A stretch of 64,000 bases of DNA. Source: Ignavibacteriales bacterium. GTDB lineage: Bacteria > Bacteroidota > Ignavibacteria > Ignavibacteriales > Melioribacteraceae. A model generated the notes under the pieces. It did no database searches, was not told the DNA's origin, and worked only from the letters and a program-made list of their open reading frames with translations. Every line of letters begins with the position of its first letter. Position 1 is the stretch's first letter. The stretch covers positions 66,361 to 130,360 of the forward strand of contig JAPLFF010000008.1 in assembly GCA_026390775.1 (NCBI GenBank), read 5' to 3'. Positions 25,819 through 35,751 of this stretch are shown in pieces. The translations under genes and the position numbers were made by a program.

Positions 25819-28800
25819 TTAAGCGTTTTTACCGTGGCAATTTTTAAATTTTTTACCGCTTCCGCAAGGACACGGTTCATTACGACCAACTTTTGCTTCC
25901 ACTTTTACCGGCTGTTGTCTTCCCCTTCTATCTCCATCCCCTTCCGGTGACGTAGCCCGCAATCCTAAATTATCTGCAGAATCTTTTATAGTCTGCATTC
26001 TTTGCGCCGGGGCAGTTTTTCTTCCTTGTACTTCTTGAGGAGCTTGCGGCCAGAACTTAAAACAGAAAGCAACTACTTCATTTCTAATTTGTTCCAGTAA
26101 ACTTAAAAACAATGTATAAGATTCGGATTTGTATTCAAGAAGAGGATCTTTCTGCCCGTAAGCTCTTAACCCAATTCCTTCTTTTAAATCATCCATTTCT
26201 CTTAGATGCTCTTTCCATTTTTCATCAATAACACTTAACACCGCATATTGTTCCAGACGCGACATTAATTGGATGCTGAGCATCTCTTCTTTTCTTTTGT
26301 AAAATTCTTTTGCGCCATCAAGAATTTTTTCTTTCACACCATCTTTACCAAGTTTTTCAAATGTATCGGCTTCAATCTTAAAATCAACTAAGAAATTTTG
26401 CAGCACTTCATTATGAATACTTTCTATATCGCCTTCATCATAATATTTATCAACAATCTCCTGAACTACTTCATCAAGATATTCGAACACTTCACTTTTA
26501 AGACGTTCACCTTCAAGAGCTTGTTTTCTTCTCGAATAAATTACTTCACGCTGCTGATTCATTACGTTATCGAATTCGAGTAAGCGTTTTCTTATTGCGA
26601 AGTTATTTTCTTCAACTTTTTTCTGCGCACGTTCAACTGATCGAGTTATAAGCGGATGTTGAATTGCCTCACCATCTTCCATACCCATTCTTCCCATAAC
26701 ATTCGTAATCCTATCGCTGCCGAATAAACGCATCAAATCATCTTCCAACGAAATGAAAAACTTTGTTGTTCCGGGATCGCCTTGACGTCCTGAACGGCCT
26801 CGTAACTGACGATCAATTCTGCGCGCTTCATGTCGTTCTGTACCAAGAATATAAAGACCGCCGGTATCTACAACACCAGCGCCTAATTTAATATCAGTAC
26901 CACGACCCGCCATGTTTGTTGCAATTGTAACTGCACCGGGTTGTCCCGCGAATGCTATAATCTCTGCTTCACGCTGATGCTGTTTAGCATTAAGAACATT
27001 GTGCGGAATACCTTGTCTCTTCAAAATTTTGCTGATCGTTTCAGAAACATCAACGCTTGTTGTTCCAACAAGAACCGGACGTTTTTGTTCGCGCAGCTCG
27101 CTTATCTTTTCTAAAATAGCGCTATACTTTTCACGTTTAGTTTTATAGATCGCATCGTCTTCATCATCTCTAACATTTGGTCTGTTGGTTGGAATAACTA
27201 AAACTTCCAATTTATAAATTTCAAAGAACTCTCCTTCTTCAGTTTCCGCTGTTCCGGTCATACCTGCAAGTTTTCTGTAGAGGCGGAAATAATTTTGAAG
27301 AGTAATTGTTGCCAGAGTTTGTGTATCACGTTCAACCTTTACGCTTTCTTTTGCTTCAATAGCTTGATGTAGTCCGTCGGAATATCTTCTTCCCGGAAGA
27401 ACACGTCCTGTAAACTCATCAACAATCGCAATTTTTCCTTCTTCAGTAATTACATATTCAACATCTTTCTCAAATAAAGTATAAGCTTTCAATAGCTGAT
27501 TTAATGTGTGAATCCGATCCGATCTTTCTGAATATATATGATAAAGCTCATCTTTCTTTTTTAATTTATCTTCATCCGAAACCGAAGGATCATTTTCTAA
27601 TTTACTTATCTCAGTGCCGAGATCAGGTAGAACAAAAAAATCTTTTCCTTCGGAAGAACCCATGGCAAGTTCATCCCTTCCTTTTTCGGTAAGGTCCATT
27701 TGATTGTTTCGTTCTTCAATTGCAAAGTAAAGTTCTTCATCAATCTCCGGCATTCGTTTAGCGCTTTCGCGAAGAAAATCGAGTTCGGTCTGCTGTAATA
27801 ATTTTTTGTATTCCGGTTCGGAAAAAAGTTTCATTAAAGCTTTATTCTTAGGAAATCCTCTATGCGCTCTTAACAAAAGCATCCCGGCTCTTTCGCGGTC
27901 TTTAGAATTATCTGATTGTAAAAGTTGTTCAGCTTCTTTTACAATTGATGCAACAAGATTAGATTGTTTTCTGAAAAGTCTTTCAACACTCGGTTTCATC
28001 TCATCAAATTTATGTTCTGTTGAGCCGACGGGACCGGAAATAATAAGTGGTGTTCTTGCTTCATCTATTAAAACAGAATCAACTTCATCCACAATTGCAA
28101 AGTTGTGTCCCCGTTGAACACAATATTCTTTTGAACTTGCCATGTTATCACGCAGATAATCAAAACCAAATTCATTATTGGTTCCGTAAGTAATATCGCA
28201 TGCATACATTTTAATTCGCTGATCGGAATCCATCGTATTAATTATACAACCAATGGTCAACCCGTGAAATTTGTAAATCTCACCCATCCACTCACTATCA
28301 CGTTTAGCAAGATAATCGTTAACGGTTACAAGATGAACGCCGCGACCTGTGAGTGCATTTAGATAAACCGGCAGAGTTGCAACAAGTGTTTTACCTTCAC
28401 CCGTTGCCATTTCAGCAATTTTACCTTGATGTAAAACAATTCCGCCAAGAAGTTGAACGTCATAAGGAATCATATCCCAGGTAATTTTATTAGCTGCTGC
28501 TTCCCATGATCTTCCGCATAGTCTACGGCAAGTGTCTTTAACAACTGCAAATGCTTCCGGTAAAATTTCATTGAGAATTTCTTCGTACTTGTCGGTAAGT
28601 TCATTCTCCAATCTTTCAACTTCATCATAGATAGCGTGTTTCTCTTCAACGGATTGTACATCTAGAAGCTTAATTTTTAATTCATCAAGCGGTTTTTTTG
28701 TTTCGCGGGTATATTCTTCAATTCTATTTTTGAATTCAGTAGTTTTAACGCGGAGTTCATCATCCGTCAAATCTTTTAATTTTTCGTACTCAACTTTAAT

Positions 28801-28884
28801 TTGTTCAACAACAGGCCATAGATCTTTTGTAGCACGTACATTTTTATCGCCAAAAAACTTTTTCAGCAGCGATTCGAACATCAA
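25819..28884 (-). CDS. secA: Preprotein translocase ATPase SecA
   Basis: A 1021-residue SecA. Walker A lies in MATGEGKTLVATLP, the DEAD-type box in FAIVDEVDSVLIDEARTPLIISG, and the helicase motif in TNMAGRGTDIKLGAGV. The C-terminal zinc-binding SEC-C tail CPCGSGKKFKNCH contacts SecB or lipids. It is longer than the E. coli protein (901) because of an insertion in the pre-protein cross-linking part, common in Bacteroidota. It drives post-translational export through SecYEG; secG is at 52230. It is the first gene before glnB. Confidence 0.97.
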   Translation of the reverse strand: MMFESLLKKFFGDKNVRATKDLWPVVEQIKVEYEKLKDLTDDELRVKTTEFKNRIEEYTRETKKPLDELKIKLLDVQSVEEKHAIYDEVERLENELTDKYEEILNEILPEAFAVVKDTCRRLCGRSWEAAANKITWDMIPYDVQLLGGIVLHQGKIAEMATGEGKTLVATLPVYLNALTGRGVHLVTVNDYLAKRDSEWMGEIYKFHGLTIGCIINTMDSDQRIKMYACDITYGTNNEFGFDYLRDNMASSKEYCVQRGHNFAIVDEVDSVLIDEARTPLIISGPVGSTEHKFDEMKPSVERLFRKQSNLVASIVKEAEQLLQSDNSKDRERAGMLLLRAHRGFPKNKALMKLFSEPEYKKLLQQTELDFLRESAKRMPEIDEELYFAIEERNNQMDLTEKGRDELAMGSSEGKDFFVLPDLGTEISKLENDPSVSDEDKLKKKDELYHIYSERSDRIHTLNQLLKAYTLFEKDVEYVITEEGKIAIVDEFTGRVLPGRRYSDGLHQAIEAKESVKVERDTQTLATITLQNYFRLYRKLAGMTGTAETEEGEFFEIYKLEVLVIPTNRPNVRDDEDDAIYKTKREKYSAILEKISELREQKRPVLVGTTSVDVSETISKILKRQGIPHNVLNAKQHQREAEIIAFAGQPGAVTIATNMAGRGTDIKLGAGVVDTGGLYILGTERHEARRIDRQLRGRSGRQGDPGTTKFFISLEDDLMRLFGSDRITNVMGRMGMEDGEAIQHPLITRSVERAQKKVEENNFAIRKRLLEFDNVMNQQREVIYSRRKQALEGERLKSEVFEYLDEVVQEIVDKYYDEGDIESIHNEVLQNFLVDFKIEADTFEKLGKDGVKEKILDGAKEFYKRKEEMLSIQLMSRLEQYAVLSVIDEKWKEHLREMDDLKEGIGLRAYGQKDPLLEYKSESYTLFLSLLEQIRNEVVAFCFKFWPQAPQEVQGRKTAPAQRMQTIKDSADNLGLRATSPEGDGDRRGRQQPVKVEAKVGRNEPCPCGSGKKFKNCHGKNA

Positions 28885-29100
28885 ATTCTCCTATTTTTTC
28901 GGCAAGCAAGTTAAATAAAGAGGTTCTTAATTGCAATGAAACTGCGTATATACAAGTGATAACAGACGCTTCAAACATTATTAAACAAAGGTGTAAATGA
29001 GTTTCCGTTTTTTTTCTTATTGTTGCATCAATAGTTAATTAGTGCGATTGATCTATACAAGAATTATTTTAACAACTAATAGTTTTGGTGAGTTTTAATT

Positions 29101-31896
29101 TTGCATAGAAAGAAATTTCAATTCTCTGCCGGATTTGTAAATAAACTGGTTGAATTAACCGAGGGTAAAATATCTTCCAGAATATTTGAACAAGTTCTAG
29201 TTTTTCTCGAAACCGAAACGAAAAAATATTATTTCACTCAGTCATCTGAGGCAAATCTTCTAAGAATATTCTCTTCAATTTATGATAAGACTTTTTTCTT
29301 CGATGAGATTATTGGATATCCACATCATGGCGAAATTCTTGTTGCCATTTCATCTTGCAGTGATTTCTTAACCGATATAATCGTTCGTTACCCTCAATTT
29401 CTTTATCAAGTATTCGATCAAGAGTACCTTTCAAAAAAATTTGATCTTGTTTATTTAATGAAAGAAGTTGAGGATGGAGCCGGGCATTTTAAATCTTTCA
29501 ATTCAAAACTAAATTTTCTTAGACAGATCAAACAGAGATTCATTCTTAAAATTGGACTTGCAGATATACTCGGCATAGATGAGTTGATTTCTACAACAGA
29601 ACAACTTTCTTTTTTAGCAAAATCTCTAAACTCAAAACTATTCGAAATATGCTATCAAGAAGTATTGAACAAATACGGGATTACAGATCTTCATCATAAA
29701 TATTGTTTATGCTCTTTAGGAAAGCTGGGCGGTAATGAACTCAATTACAGTTCCGATGTTGATCTAGTTCTTTTTTATGACTTCAATGAAAATATTGGCG
29801 GAAGTTCGAAAGATTATCATGAATTATTATCTGAGGCGGCGCAATTATTTATAAAATCTTCCACAGAGATCTCTGATCGTGGTTACATTTATCGAGTTGA
29901 TTTTCGTTTGCGTCCCGATGGGAAATTTTCAGAACTGTGTAAATCGTTAGTTGATTACACAAAATATTATGAAACTCGGGGTGAGGATTGGGAACGGCAA
30001 ATGCTGATCAAGCTGGATTACATCTGCGGTGATGAAAATCTTTACAATCAATTTTTCAATTTCGTTCAGCCATATATTTTCCCTTCGACTTATTCATCTT
30101 CTATCAAAGAAAAAATTAGACAGATGAAATCAAATATTGAACTTCATAACAAAGAAAAAGAGAATGTAAAGACTTTTATCGGTGGAATTAGAGATATTGA
30201 ATTTTCAGTCCAAGCACTTCAATTAATTAACGGGGGTAAAAGCAAATCTGTAAGAAGTGGAAATACTTTGAAAGTGATCTCACTTCTTACCGAACAGAAA
30301 TTCTTAACAAAAAGAGAGAGTACAATATTTTCTAAAGCATATATTTTCTTTAGACGCTTAGAACATTTTCTTCAATTGATGAATGATACCCAGACACATA
30401 TCATCTCTCAAGAGAATGAGCTGCTTCATAAATTGATAAATTACCTTGGGCTGAAATCAAAAGAAGAGTTTAATAGTATTCTAAAGTCACACCGAACGAA
30501 TGTTAGAAATGTTTATAATCAAATTCTTAAGACTGAATCTTCCAACAAAAAAGATTTTAGTCCTCAAATAAAATTTAAGGAAACAAAAAAAGCTGAAAAG
30601 AATCTAAATTTTCTTCGAACGGGCGAAGGACTAATTGGAAGAAAAGAATTTGATTCCAGAACAACAGAATTATTTTCGTCTATACAGCCGACATTAATAG
30701 GCTTTCTAAAAAAAATAGATGAACCCGATGTTGTTTTGAATAATTTTGTAAAGATCATTCAGTCATCTAAAATAGCATCAATTTGGTATAGTGAATTTTT
30801 CAACAAGAAATTCTTCGCACATTTTCTCAAAGTTTGTCATTATTCACAGAAAGCAGTTGATCTCATATCAACTAACATGTTTCTTGAAGAATTTTTTCTC
30901 TCCAGAAAAGTATTTGTAAAAATATCGGATGAGCCGCTTAATCAGTTTAACCCGGATGAAATTGTTCTTATACTTTCCACACAATATGCTCTTGGTTTGA
31001 TTAACTCACTTCAGGTTTCTGAAATTTTATCTTCTTACATAGCACAAAAGATTGAATCGCATGTAAACAAATCATCAATTCAATACAATTATTTTATTGG
31101 TGGATTAGGAAGTTTTGGTTCTGCAAATATGAACTTTGCTTCGGATGTTGACCTAATAATTGTTACCGATAATGTTGCAGATCATCCTAATATTCAAAAA
31201 GATTTTCAAAAATTAATTAATGCTCTTTCCGAAATAATAAAACCATTCGCAGTTGATTTTAAACTGCGTCCTGAAGGGAAAAGTTCTCCATTAGTTTGGG
31301 GAATAGAGAATTACAACGATTATTTAGATAAGCGTGCAAGGGTTTGGGAATTTCAGTCTCTTCTAAAACTCAAGTATATCTGCGGTGATTTTAATTTATT
31401 TAATCGCTTACGAAAGCATATCTTGGAAAAAGTTAGACTACTGGATAAAGCTGAAATAAGAAAAGAAATTGTAAAAATGTATTCCACAATTTTGCGTCAA
31501 ACAATTCATTCATCTGATGGATCGTTTAACATAAAGAAAGATCGCGGCGGATTACTTACTATTGATTTTATATTGCAATCTATTTGCTTGAACTATCCGG
31601 AGTTGTTTGAAAAGTGCATCGGAAATAATTTTACTAGAATATTTCAAGTTGTTAAAAAACATTTCTCCGCATCAGAGATTGCCATACTAAAAAGTAATTT
31701 TATTTTCCTTAAACATGTTGAACTAGCTTTGCAAAATATTTACAATGTTAGTAAAGTTAATTTGCCCTCGAATCTAGATAAGAAAAATATTATTACATCA
31801 TTCATGAAACTAAAAAGTGTTAATGAGTTAGATAAAAAAATTAAAGAAATTATTAAATCAAACAATTCACTATTTGAAAAATATGTTTCCAATTAA
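29101..31896 (+). CDS. glnE: GlnE-type glutamine synthetase adenylyltransferase/deadenylase
   Basis: A 931-residue protein with two nucleotidyltransferase domains, as in GlnE. The N-terminal domain has LGKLGGNELNYSSDVDLVLFY, and the C-terminal domain has GGLGSFGSANMNFASDVDLIIV. Each is followed by a helical GlnD/PII-uridylyltransferase-like segment (DFRLRPDG and DFKLRPEGKSSPL). It adenylylates and deadenylylates glutamine synthetase under PII control; glnB lies 3.3 kb away across secA. The start is TTG at 29101, followed directly by HRKKF. The C-terminal domain deviates slightly (GSANMNF for GSRELNF), which may reflect divergence. Confidence 0.9.
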   Translation: MHRKKFQFSAGFVNKLVELTEGKISSRIFEQVLVFLETETKKYYFTQSSEANLLRIFSSIYDKTFFFDEIIGYPHHGEILVAISSCSDFLTDIIVRYPQFLYQVFDQEYLSKKFDLVYLMKEVEDGAGHFKSFNSKLNFLRQIKQRFILKIGLADILGIDELISTTEQLSFLAKSLNSKLFEICYQEVLNKYGITDLHHKYCLCSLGKLGGNELNYSSDVDLVLFYDFNENIGGSSKDYHELLSEAAQLFIKSSTEISDRGYIYRVDFRLRPDGKFSELCKSLVDYTKYYETRGEDWERQMLIKLDYICGDENLYNQFFNFVQPYIFPSTYSSSIKEKIRQMKSNIELHNKEKENVKTFIGGIRDIEFSVQALQLINGGKSKSVRSGNTLKVISLLTEQKFLTKRESTIFSKAYIFFRRLEHFLQLMNDTQTHIISQENELLHKLINYLGLKSKEEFNSILKSHRTNVRNVYNQILKTESSNKKDFSPQIKFKETKKAEKNLNFLRTGEGLIGRKEFDSRTTELFSSIQPTLIGFLKKIDEPDVVLNNFVKIIQSSKIASIWYSEFFNKKFFAHFLKVCHYSQKAVDLISTNMFLEEFFLSRKVFVKISDEPLNQFNPDEIVLILSTQYALGLINSLQVSEILSSYIAQKIESHVNKSSIQYNYFIGGLGSFGSANMNFASDVDLIIVTDNVADHPNIQKDFQKLINALSEIIKPFAVDFKLRPEGKSSPLVWGIENYNDYLDKRARVWEFQSLLKLKYICGDFNLFNRLRKHILEKVRLLDKAEIRKEIVKMYSTILRQTIHSSDGSFNIKKDRGGLLTIDFILQSICLNYPELFEKCIGNNFTRIFQVVKKHFSASEIAILKSNFIFLKHVELALQNIYNVSKVNLPSNLDKKNIITSFMKLKSVNELDKKIKEIIKSNNSLFEKYVSN

Positions 31897-31975
31897 AAAA
31901 GAATTCTTCCTAAAACATTATTCATTGATGACGGGATTACTTGTAGTTACAGTTTATCTTTTTACAATTGATTAG
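31883..31975 (+). CDS. Possible 30-residue single-helix membrane peptide
   Basis: An ATG at 31883 inside the 3' end of glnE opens a 30-codon frame, MFPIKKEFFLKHYSLMTG followed by LLVVTVYLFTID. The positively charged N-terminus and hydrophobic second half would suit a one-pass membrane peptide. Its stop overlaps the TTG start of the release-factor-like gene, giving a tightly overlapped glnE-peptide-arfB arrangement. No strong ribosome binding site is seen. This may be chance. Confidence 0.25.
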   Translation: MFPIKKEFFLKHYSLMTGLLVVTVYLFTID

Positions 31976-32387
31976 AATTAATAAAAATATTGCACTCAAA
32001 GAAAGTGAATTAACATTCAAGTTTATCCGTTCTTCCGGACCGGGTGGACAAAACGTAAATAAGGTTGCAACCGCAGTTCAATTACGATTTGATATTACTT
32101 CTTCGAAATCACTGACTGAAGATGTAAAAACAAGATTAAAATCTATTGCCGGAAGAAAAGTAACTAAGGATGGTGTGTTGATTATTGAAGCCAACCGGTT
32201 TAGAACTCAGGAGAAAAACCGTAAGGATGCAATTGCAAGATTAATCGTGTTGATTGACAAATCTTCTGTAAGAAGGAAACGTAGAATTAAAACAAATCCC
32301 TCGCATGCTTCGAACCAAAAAAGAATTGAAGTAAAGAAAAGATTAAGTGAAAAGAAAAAAATGAGAAAATATTCTGATCAATCGTGA
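31968..32387 (+). CDS. arfB: ArfB/YaeJ-type ribosome rescue factor
   Basis: A 139-residue release-factor-domain protein without codon-recognition domains. The catalytic GGQ is in RSSGPGGQNVNKVATAVQLRF. The C-terminus is a basic tail (KKRLSEKKKMRKYSDQS), which in ArfB enters the mRNA channel of stalled ribosomes. It hydrolyses peptidyl-tRNA on non-stop complexes. The start is TTG at 31968, giving MIRINKNIALKESEL. It lies 71 bp after glnE. Confidence 0.92.
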   Translation: MIRINKNIALKESELTFKFIRSSGPGGQNVNKVATAVQLRFDITSSKSLTEDVKTRLKSIAGRKVTKDGVLIIEANRFRTQEKNRKDAIARLIVLIDKSSVRRKRRIKTNPSHASNQKRIEVKKRLSEKKKMRKYSDQS

Positions 32388-32412
32388 TGTTTCTCGGCTG
32401 TTAAGACCAATA

Positions 32413-33081
32413 TTAATTAGGAACGTTCGGAAGAATGAGAGGAAGCTGCGGAAGAAAGAGCGCGTAAAGAATCCACATAGTAATGCAGATCGTTATTGGA
32501 ATAGTAAGATTGTCGTCCGTCCATTCGCCGGAAATATTTTCTGCAATTGCCCCGACTGCAATAGCGGCAAACCCGATCAAATATTCTTCAAATCTTCCTT
32601 CAATCTTCGGTGAAAGAAGAACAACTATACAAGAAAAGAAAAAGAATGCAAGAGTTCCTTCTAAACTCTTTAACAAAAATTTTGTCTTGCCGAATTTTCT
32701 TCCGATAAGTGCCGCAGTACCGTCACCAATTATCAAGACCGCAAATGCAGTAACAACAAAAATTTTAGGAAAGATAACAATAACAATTACAGCAGAAAGC
32801 AGAACGTATGTGGCTCCATTTAAATTTTTCTTTTTGGCGTCAACCTCATGCTTACGCATCATAAATCCAAAAATTTTATATACTAATCCGGCAAGAGGTT
32901 TATGATAATACCTTCCGTAATCAACAAGAAAAGAAAATATTGTAAGAGGAATTAATATTGATAATGCTAATTGCTTTGTGATATGATAGTACACAATTGG
33001 GATAGAAAGAGAAACCAGATGAAATGTTTTTCGCAGTACTTCACTCTTATAATCTATTGTAGCGCGGTCATTTGCTATCAT
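32413..33081 (-). CDS. Diacylglycerol/polyprenol kinase-like (SEC59/DGK1 family) membrane protein
   Basis: A 222-residue integral membrane protein with about six or seven helices. It opens with EVLRKTFHLVSLSIPIVYY, a typical CTP-dependent lipid kinase start. The conserved aspartate-rich segment FAVLIIGDGTAALIGRKFG and the later KSLEGTLAFFF match dolichol kinase/phosphatidate cytidylyltransferase-like proteins. It would phosphorylate a lipid alcohol using CTP. It overlaps the end of ftsH by 14 bp. Confidence 0.8.
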   Translation of the reverse strand: MIANDRATIDYKSEVLRKTFHLVSLSIPIVYYHITKQLALSILIPLTIFSFLVDYGRYYHKPLAGLVYKIFGFMMRKHEVDAKKKNLNGATYVLLSAVIVIVIFPKIFVVTAFAVLIIGDGTAALIGRKFGKTKFLLKSLEGTLAFFFFSCIVVLLSPKIEGRFEEYLIGFAAIAVGAIAENISGEWTDDNLTIPITICITMWILYALFLPQLPLILPNVPN

Positions 33082-35191
33082 TACTCTCTGGAGTTTTTAC
33101 TGTTTCTTTTTTCTTTTTTTCTTCAATTAATTTTTGGACATGGTCCGGAACTTCACTTTCAGTTGGTTTAACCGGATCGGAACCATTCCTTTTAACTGGA
33201 GGAAGTACTTCTCCGCGCATAATTTTATCAATCTCATCACCGTCAAGAATTTCCCGTTCCAATAATTCTTTAGAAAGTCTATGAAGCAGATCAACGTTCT
33301 CTGAAAGAATTTTTTCGGCACGTTTCATTCCGTCCATTATTATTTTCTTCAATTCCGAATCTATATCCTGTGCGGTTTGCTCGCTGTAGTCTTTATGCTT
33401 TGTAATTTCCCGACCTAAGAAAATTTCTTGATCTTTTTGACCGTACGCTATAGGACCAAGCTTATCACTCATTCCCCATTCGCAAACCATCTTGCGTGCA
33501 ATGTCCGTTGATTTTTCTATATCATTTCCCGCCCCTGTAGTAAAACGGTTGAATATCAATTTTTCCGCCGCACGTCCGCCTAGTGCATAAGTTATCATCG
33601 CTTCAAGATAATTCTTTGAGTAAGTATGTTTTTCATCAACAGGAAGATATGTTGTAACACCAAGTGCGCGTCCGCGAGGAATGATAGTAACTTTGTGAAC
33701 CGGATCTGCTTCGGGAACCATCTTAGCAACAAGAACATGTCCAATTTCATGATAAGCAGTAATCTTTTTTTCTTCTTCTGTAATGATCAGACTCTTTCGT
33801 TCCATTCCCATCATTACTTTATCTTTTGCTTCTTCAAAATCTTCCATCCCGACATTCTTTTTATTCTTGCGAGCAGCAAGAAGAGCCGCTTCGTTTACAA
33901 GATTTGCAATATCAGCTCCCGCAAGTCCCGGAGTACCTTTAGCAAGTATTTCAAGATCTACATCAACATCGAGTGGAATATTTCTTGTGTGAACTTTAAA
34001 TATTCCTTCCCTTCCTTTTACATCCGGACGGTCAACAACAACTTGGCGATCAAAACGGCCGGGACGTAATAATGCCGGATCGAGAACATCCGGTCTATTT
34101 GTAGCGGCTATAATTATTACACCGCTGTTCTGTTCGAATCCATCCATTTCAACAAGAAGTTGATTTAATGTTTGTTCACGCTCATCGTGTCCGCCGCCAA
34201 GACCTGAACCACGGTGACGACCGACCGCATCAATCTCATCAATAAAAATTATACATGGCGCACTTCGTTTTCCTTGTTCGAATAGATCGCGCACACGACT
34301 TGCACCAACACCAACAAACATTTCAACGAAGTCAGCGCCGGAGATTGAGAAGAACGGAACACCTGCTTCGCCAGCAACTGCTCTTGCTAATAAAGTTTTT
34401 CCGGTTCCCGGAGGTCCTAACAATAAAACTCCGCGCGGAATTTTACCGCCAAGTCTTTGAAATTTAGCAGGTTCCTTTAAAAATTCTATGATCTCTTCGA
34501 GTTCTTGTTTTGCTTCATCTGCACCGGCAACATCTTTGAATGTAACTTTTATTGCCGATTCAGAAATTAATTTTGCTTTGCTTTTTCCAAAATTGAAAAT
34601 GCCGCGAGCACCGCCACCACCGCCGGCTCCGCCTTGCATTCTTCTAAAAATTAAAATCCAAACACCGAAAATTAGAATCCAAGGGATTAATCCGAGAAGA
34701 ACTGTCATCCACTCATTAGACTCTTTTACAAATGTGAACTTTACATTTTTTTCTTTCCAAACTTTTATGTTATCCTGAATTATTGCTTGGTCGAATGTTA
34801 ATGAGAATTTTTGAATATCAACGGGAGTGCCGTTGATATTCTTTTTTTCTTTTTGAATTAGTGTTCCTTCTAATCTATAATCTGTCGCATCGGATTTAAC
34901 AACTTTAACTTCGGCAATTTTACCGGCGTCTAAAAATTCTTGGTAAACATCGAAAGTAATTTCGACATTTCCTGAGGAACTAGCTCTCATAAACTGCATA
35001 ACAATAACTGCCGCAACTATAACGGCGCCCCAGCTAAAAACAGTTTTTATAATTTTTCCCCAATCAAATTCACCGTCAGGTTTCTGTAGCGGATTAAATC
35101 CTTTTTTGGGTTTGTTCTGTTTAGGTTTTTTCTCTTCGTCAGCCATGAATAATTTATTCTCAAGATCTTGCATTTTTAATTTTTTCTCCAT
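33068..35191 (-). CDS. ftsH: ATP-dependent zinc metalloprotease FtsH
   Basis: A 707-residue membrane-anchored AAA+ protease. Two transmembrane helices (about 46-67 and 162-182) flank a periplasmic domain. A Gly-rich linker at about 187-195 precedes the AAA domain with Walker A GPPGTGKT at 259-266, Walker [12 protein letters not shown] and the SRH region ending in RPGRFDR. The zinc-protease motif is HEIGH at about 480. It degrades membrane and short-lived proteins. The start may be 35191 or a later ATG (MADEEKK, 15 codons downstream). The 3' end overlaps the kinase-like gene by 14 bp. Confidence 0.97.
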   Translation of the reverse strand: MEKKLKMQDLENKLFMADEEKKPKQNKPKKGFNPLQKPDGEFDWGKIIKTVFSWGAVIVAAVIVMQFMRASSSGNVEITFDVYQEFLDAGKIAEVKVVKSDATDYRLEGTLIQKEKKNINGTPVDIQKFSLTFDQAIIQDNIKVWKEKNVKFTFVKESNEWMTVLLGLIPWILIFGVWILIFRRMQGGAGGGGGARGIFNFGKSKAKLISESAIKVTFKDVAGADEAKQELEEIIEFLKEPAKFQRLGGKIPRGVLLLGPPGTGKTLLARAVAGEAGVPFFSISGADFVEMFVGVGASRVRDLFEQGKRSAPCIIFIDEIDAVGRHRGSGLGGGHDEREQTLNQLLVEMDGFEQNSGVIIIAATNRPDVLDPALLRPGRFDRQVVVDRPDVKGREGIFKVHTRNIPLDVDVDLEILAKGTPGLAGADIANLVNEAALLAARKNKKNVGMEDFEEAKDKVMMGMERKSLIITEEEKKITAYHEIGHVLVAKMVPEADPVHKVTIIPRGRALGVTTYLPVDEKHTYSKNYLEAMITYALGGRAAEKLIFNRFTTGAGNDIEKSTDIARKMVCEWGMSDKLGPIAYGQKDQEIFLGREITKHKDYSEQTAQDIDSELKKIIMDGMKRAEKILSENVDLLHRLSKELLEREILDGDEIDKIMRGEVLPPVKRNGSDPVKPTESEVPDHVQKLIEEKKKKETVKTPESNDSK

Positions 35192-35751
35192 TATTCACTT
35201 AAAACATATATTGAGCTTAGATTTCGATACTTCTGTGCGTAATCGAGACCGTAACCAATCACAAATTTATTTGGAATTTTGAAGCCAATATAATCAATTT
35301 GGACATCATATTTTAAACTCTCGGGCTTCACTAAGAGTGTTACTACTTTCATACTTGCCGGTGTGTGTTCTTTAATAAGTTGTTCGATGTAGTTGATCGA
35401 AAGACCGGTATCAATTATATCTTCAACAATAATTAAATGCCTGTCGTTTATATCTGCATTAAGATCTTTTACCATTTTTACTTTGCCGGATGAAATTTTT
35501 TCATCGCCGTAGCTTGATAGTTTGAAGAAATCCATTTCGCAATTGATTGTTATATTCTTTAGAAGATCAGCCATGAACATGAATGATCCGTTCAGTACAC
35601 CAATAAATATTGGTAGTTTAGCTTTATACTCTTCTGATATTTGTTTCCCCAATTCAGCAATTCTTTTTTGGATTTCTTCTTCAGATAAGAAAGGAACAAA
35701 TTTATCTGTTCCCACCAAAATTTCATTTTTTTGATTTTTCATTTCACCCAT
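35191..35751 (-). CDS. hpt: Hypoxanthine phosphoribosyltransferase
   Basis: A 186-residue purine salvage enzyme converting hypoxanthine or guanine plus PRPP to IMP or GMP. The PRPP-binding motif is LIIVEDIIDTGLSI, the N-terminal loop is GVLNGSFMF, and the purine-contacting KFVIGYGLDYA is near the C-terminus. It overlaps tilS by 13 bp and meets ftsH at a shared base, a tilS-hpt-ftsH order common in many bacteria. Salvage of hypoxanthine may compete with the purine catabolic island. Confidence 0.95.
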   Translation of the reverse strand: MGEMKNQKNEILVGTDKFVPFLSEEEIQKRIAELGKQISEEYKAKLPIFIGVLNGSFMFMADLLKNITINCEMDFFKLSSYGDEKISSGKVKMVKDLNADINDRHLIIVEDIIDTGLSINYIEQLIKEHTPASMKVVTLLVKPESLKYDVQIDYIGFKIPNKFVIGYGLDYAQKYRNLSSIYVLSE

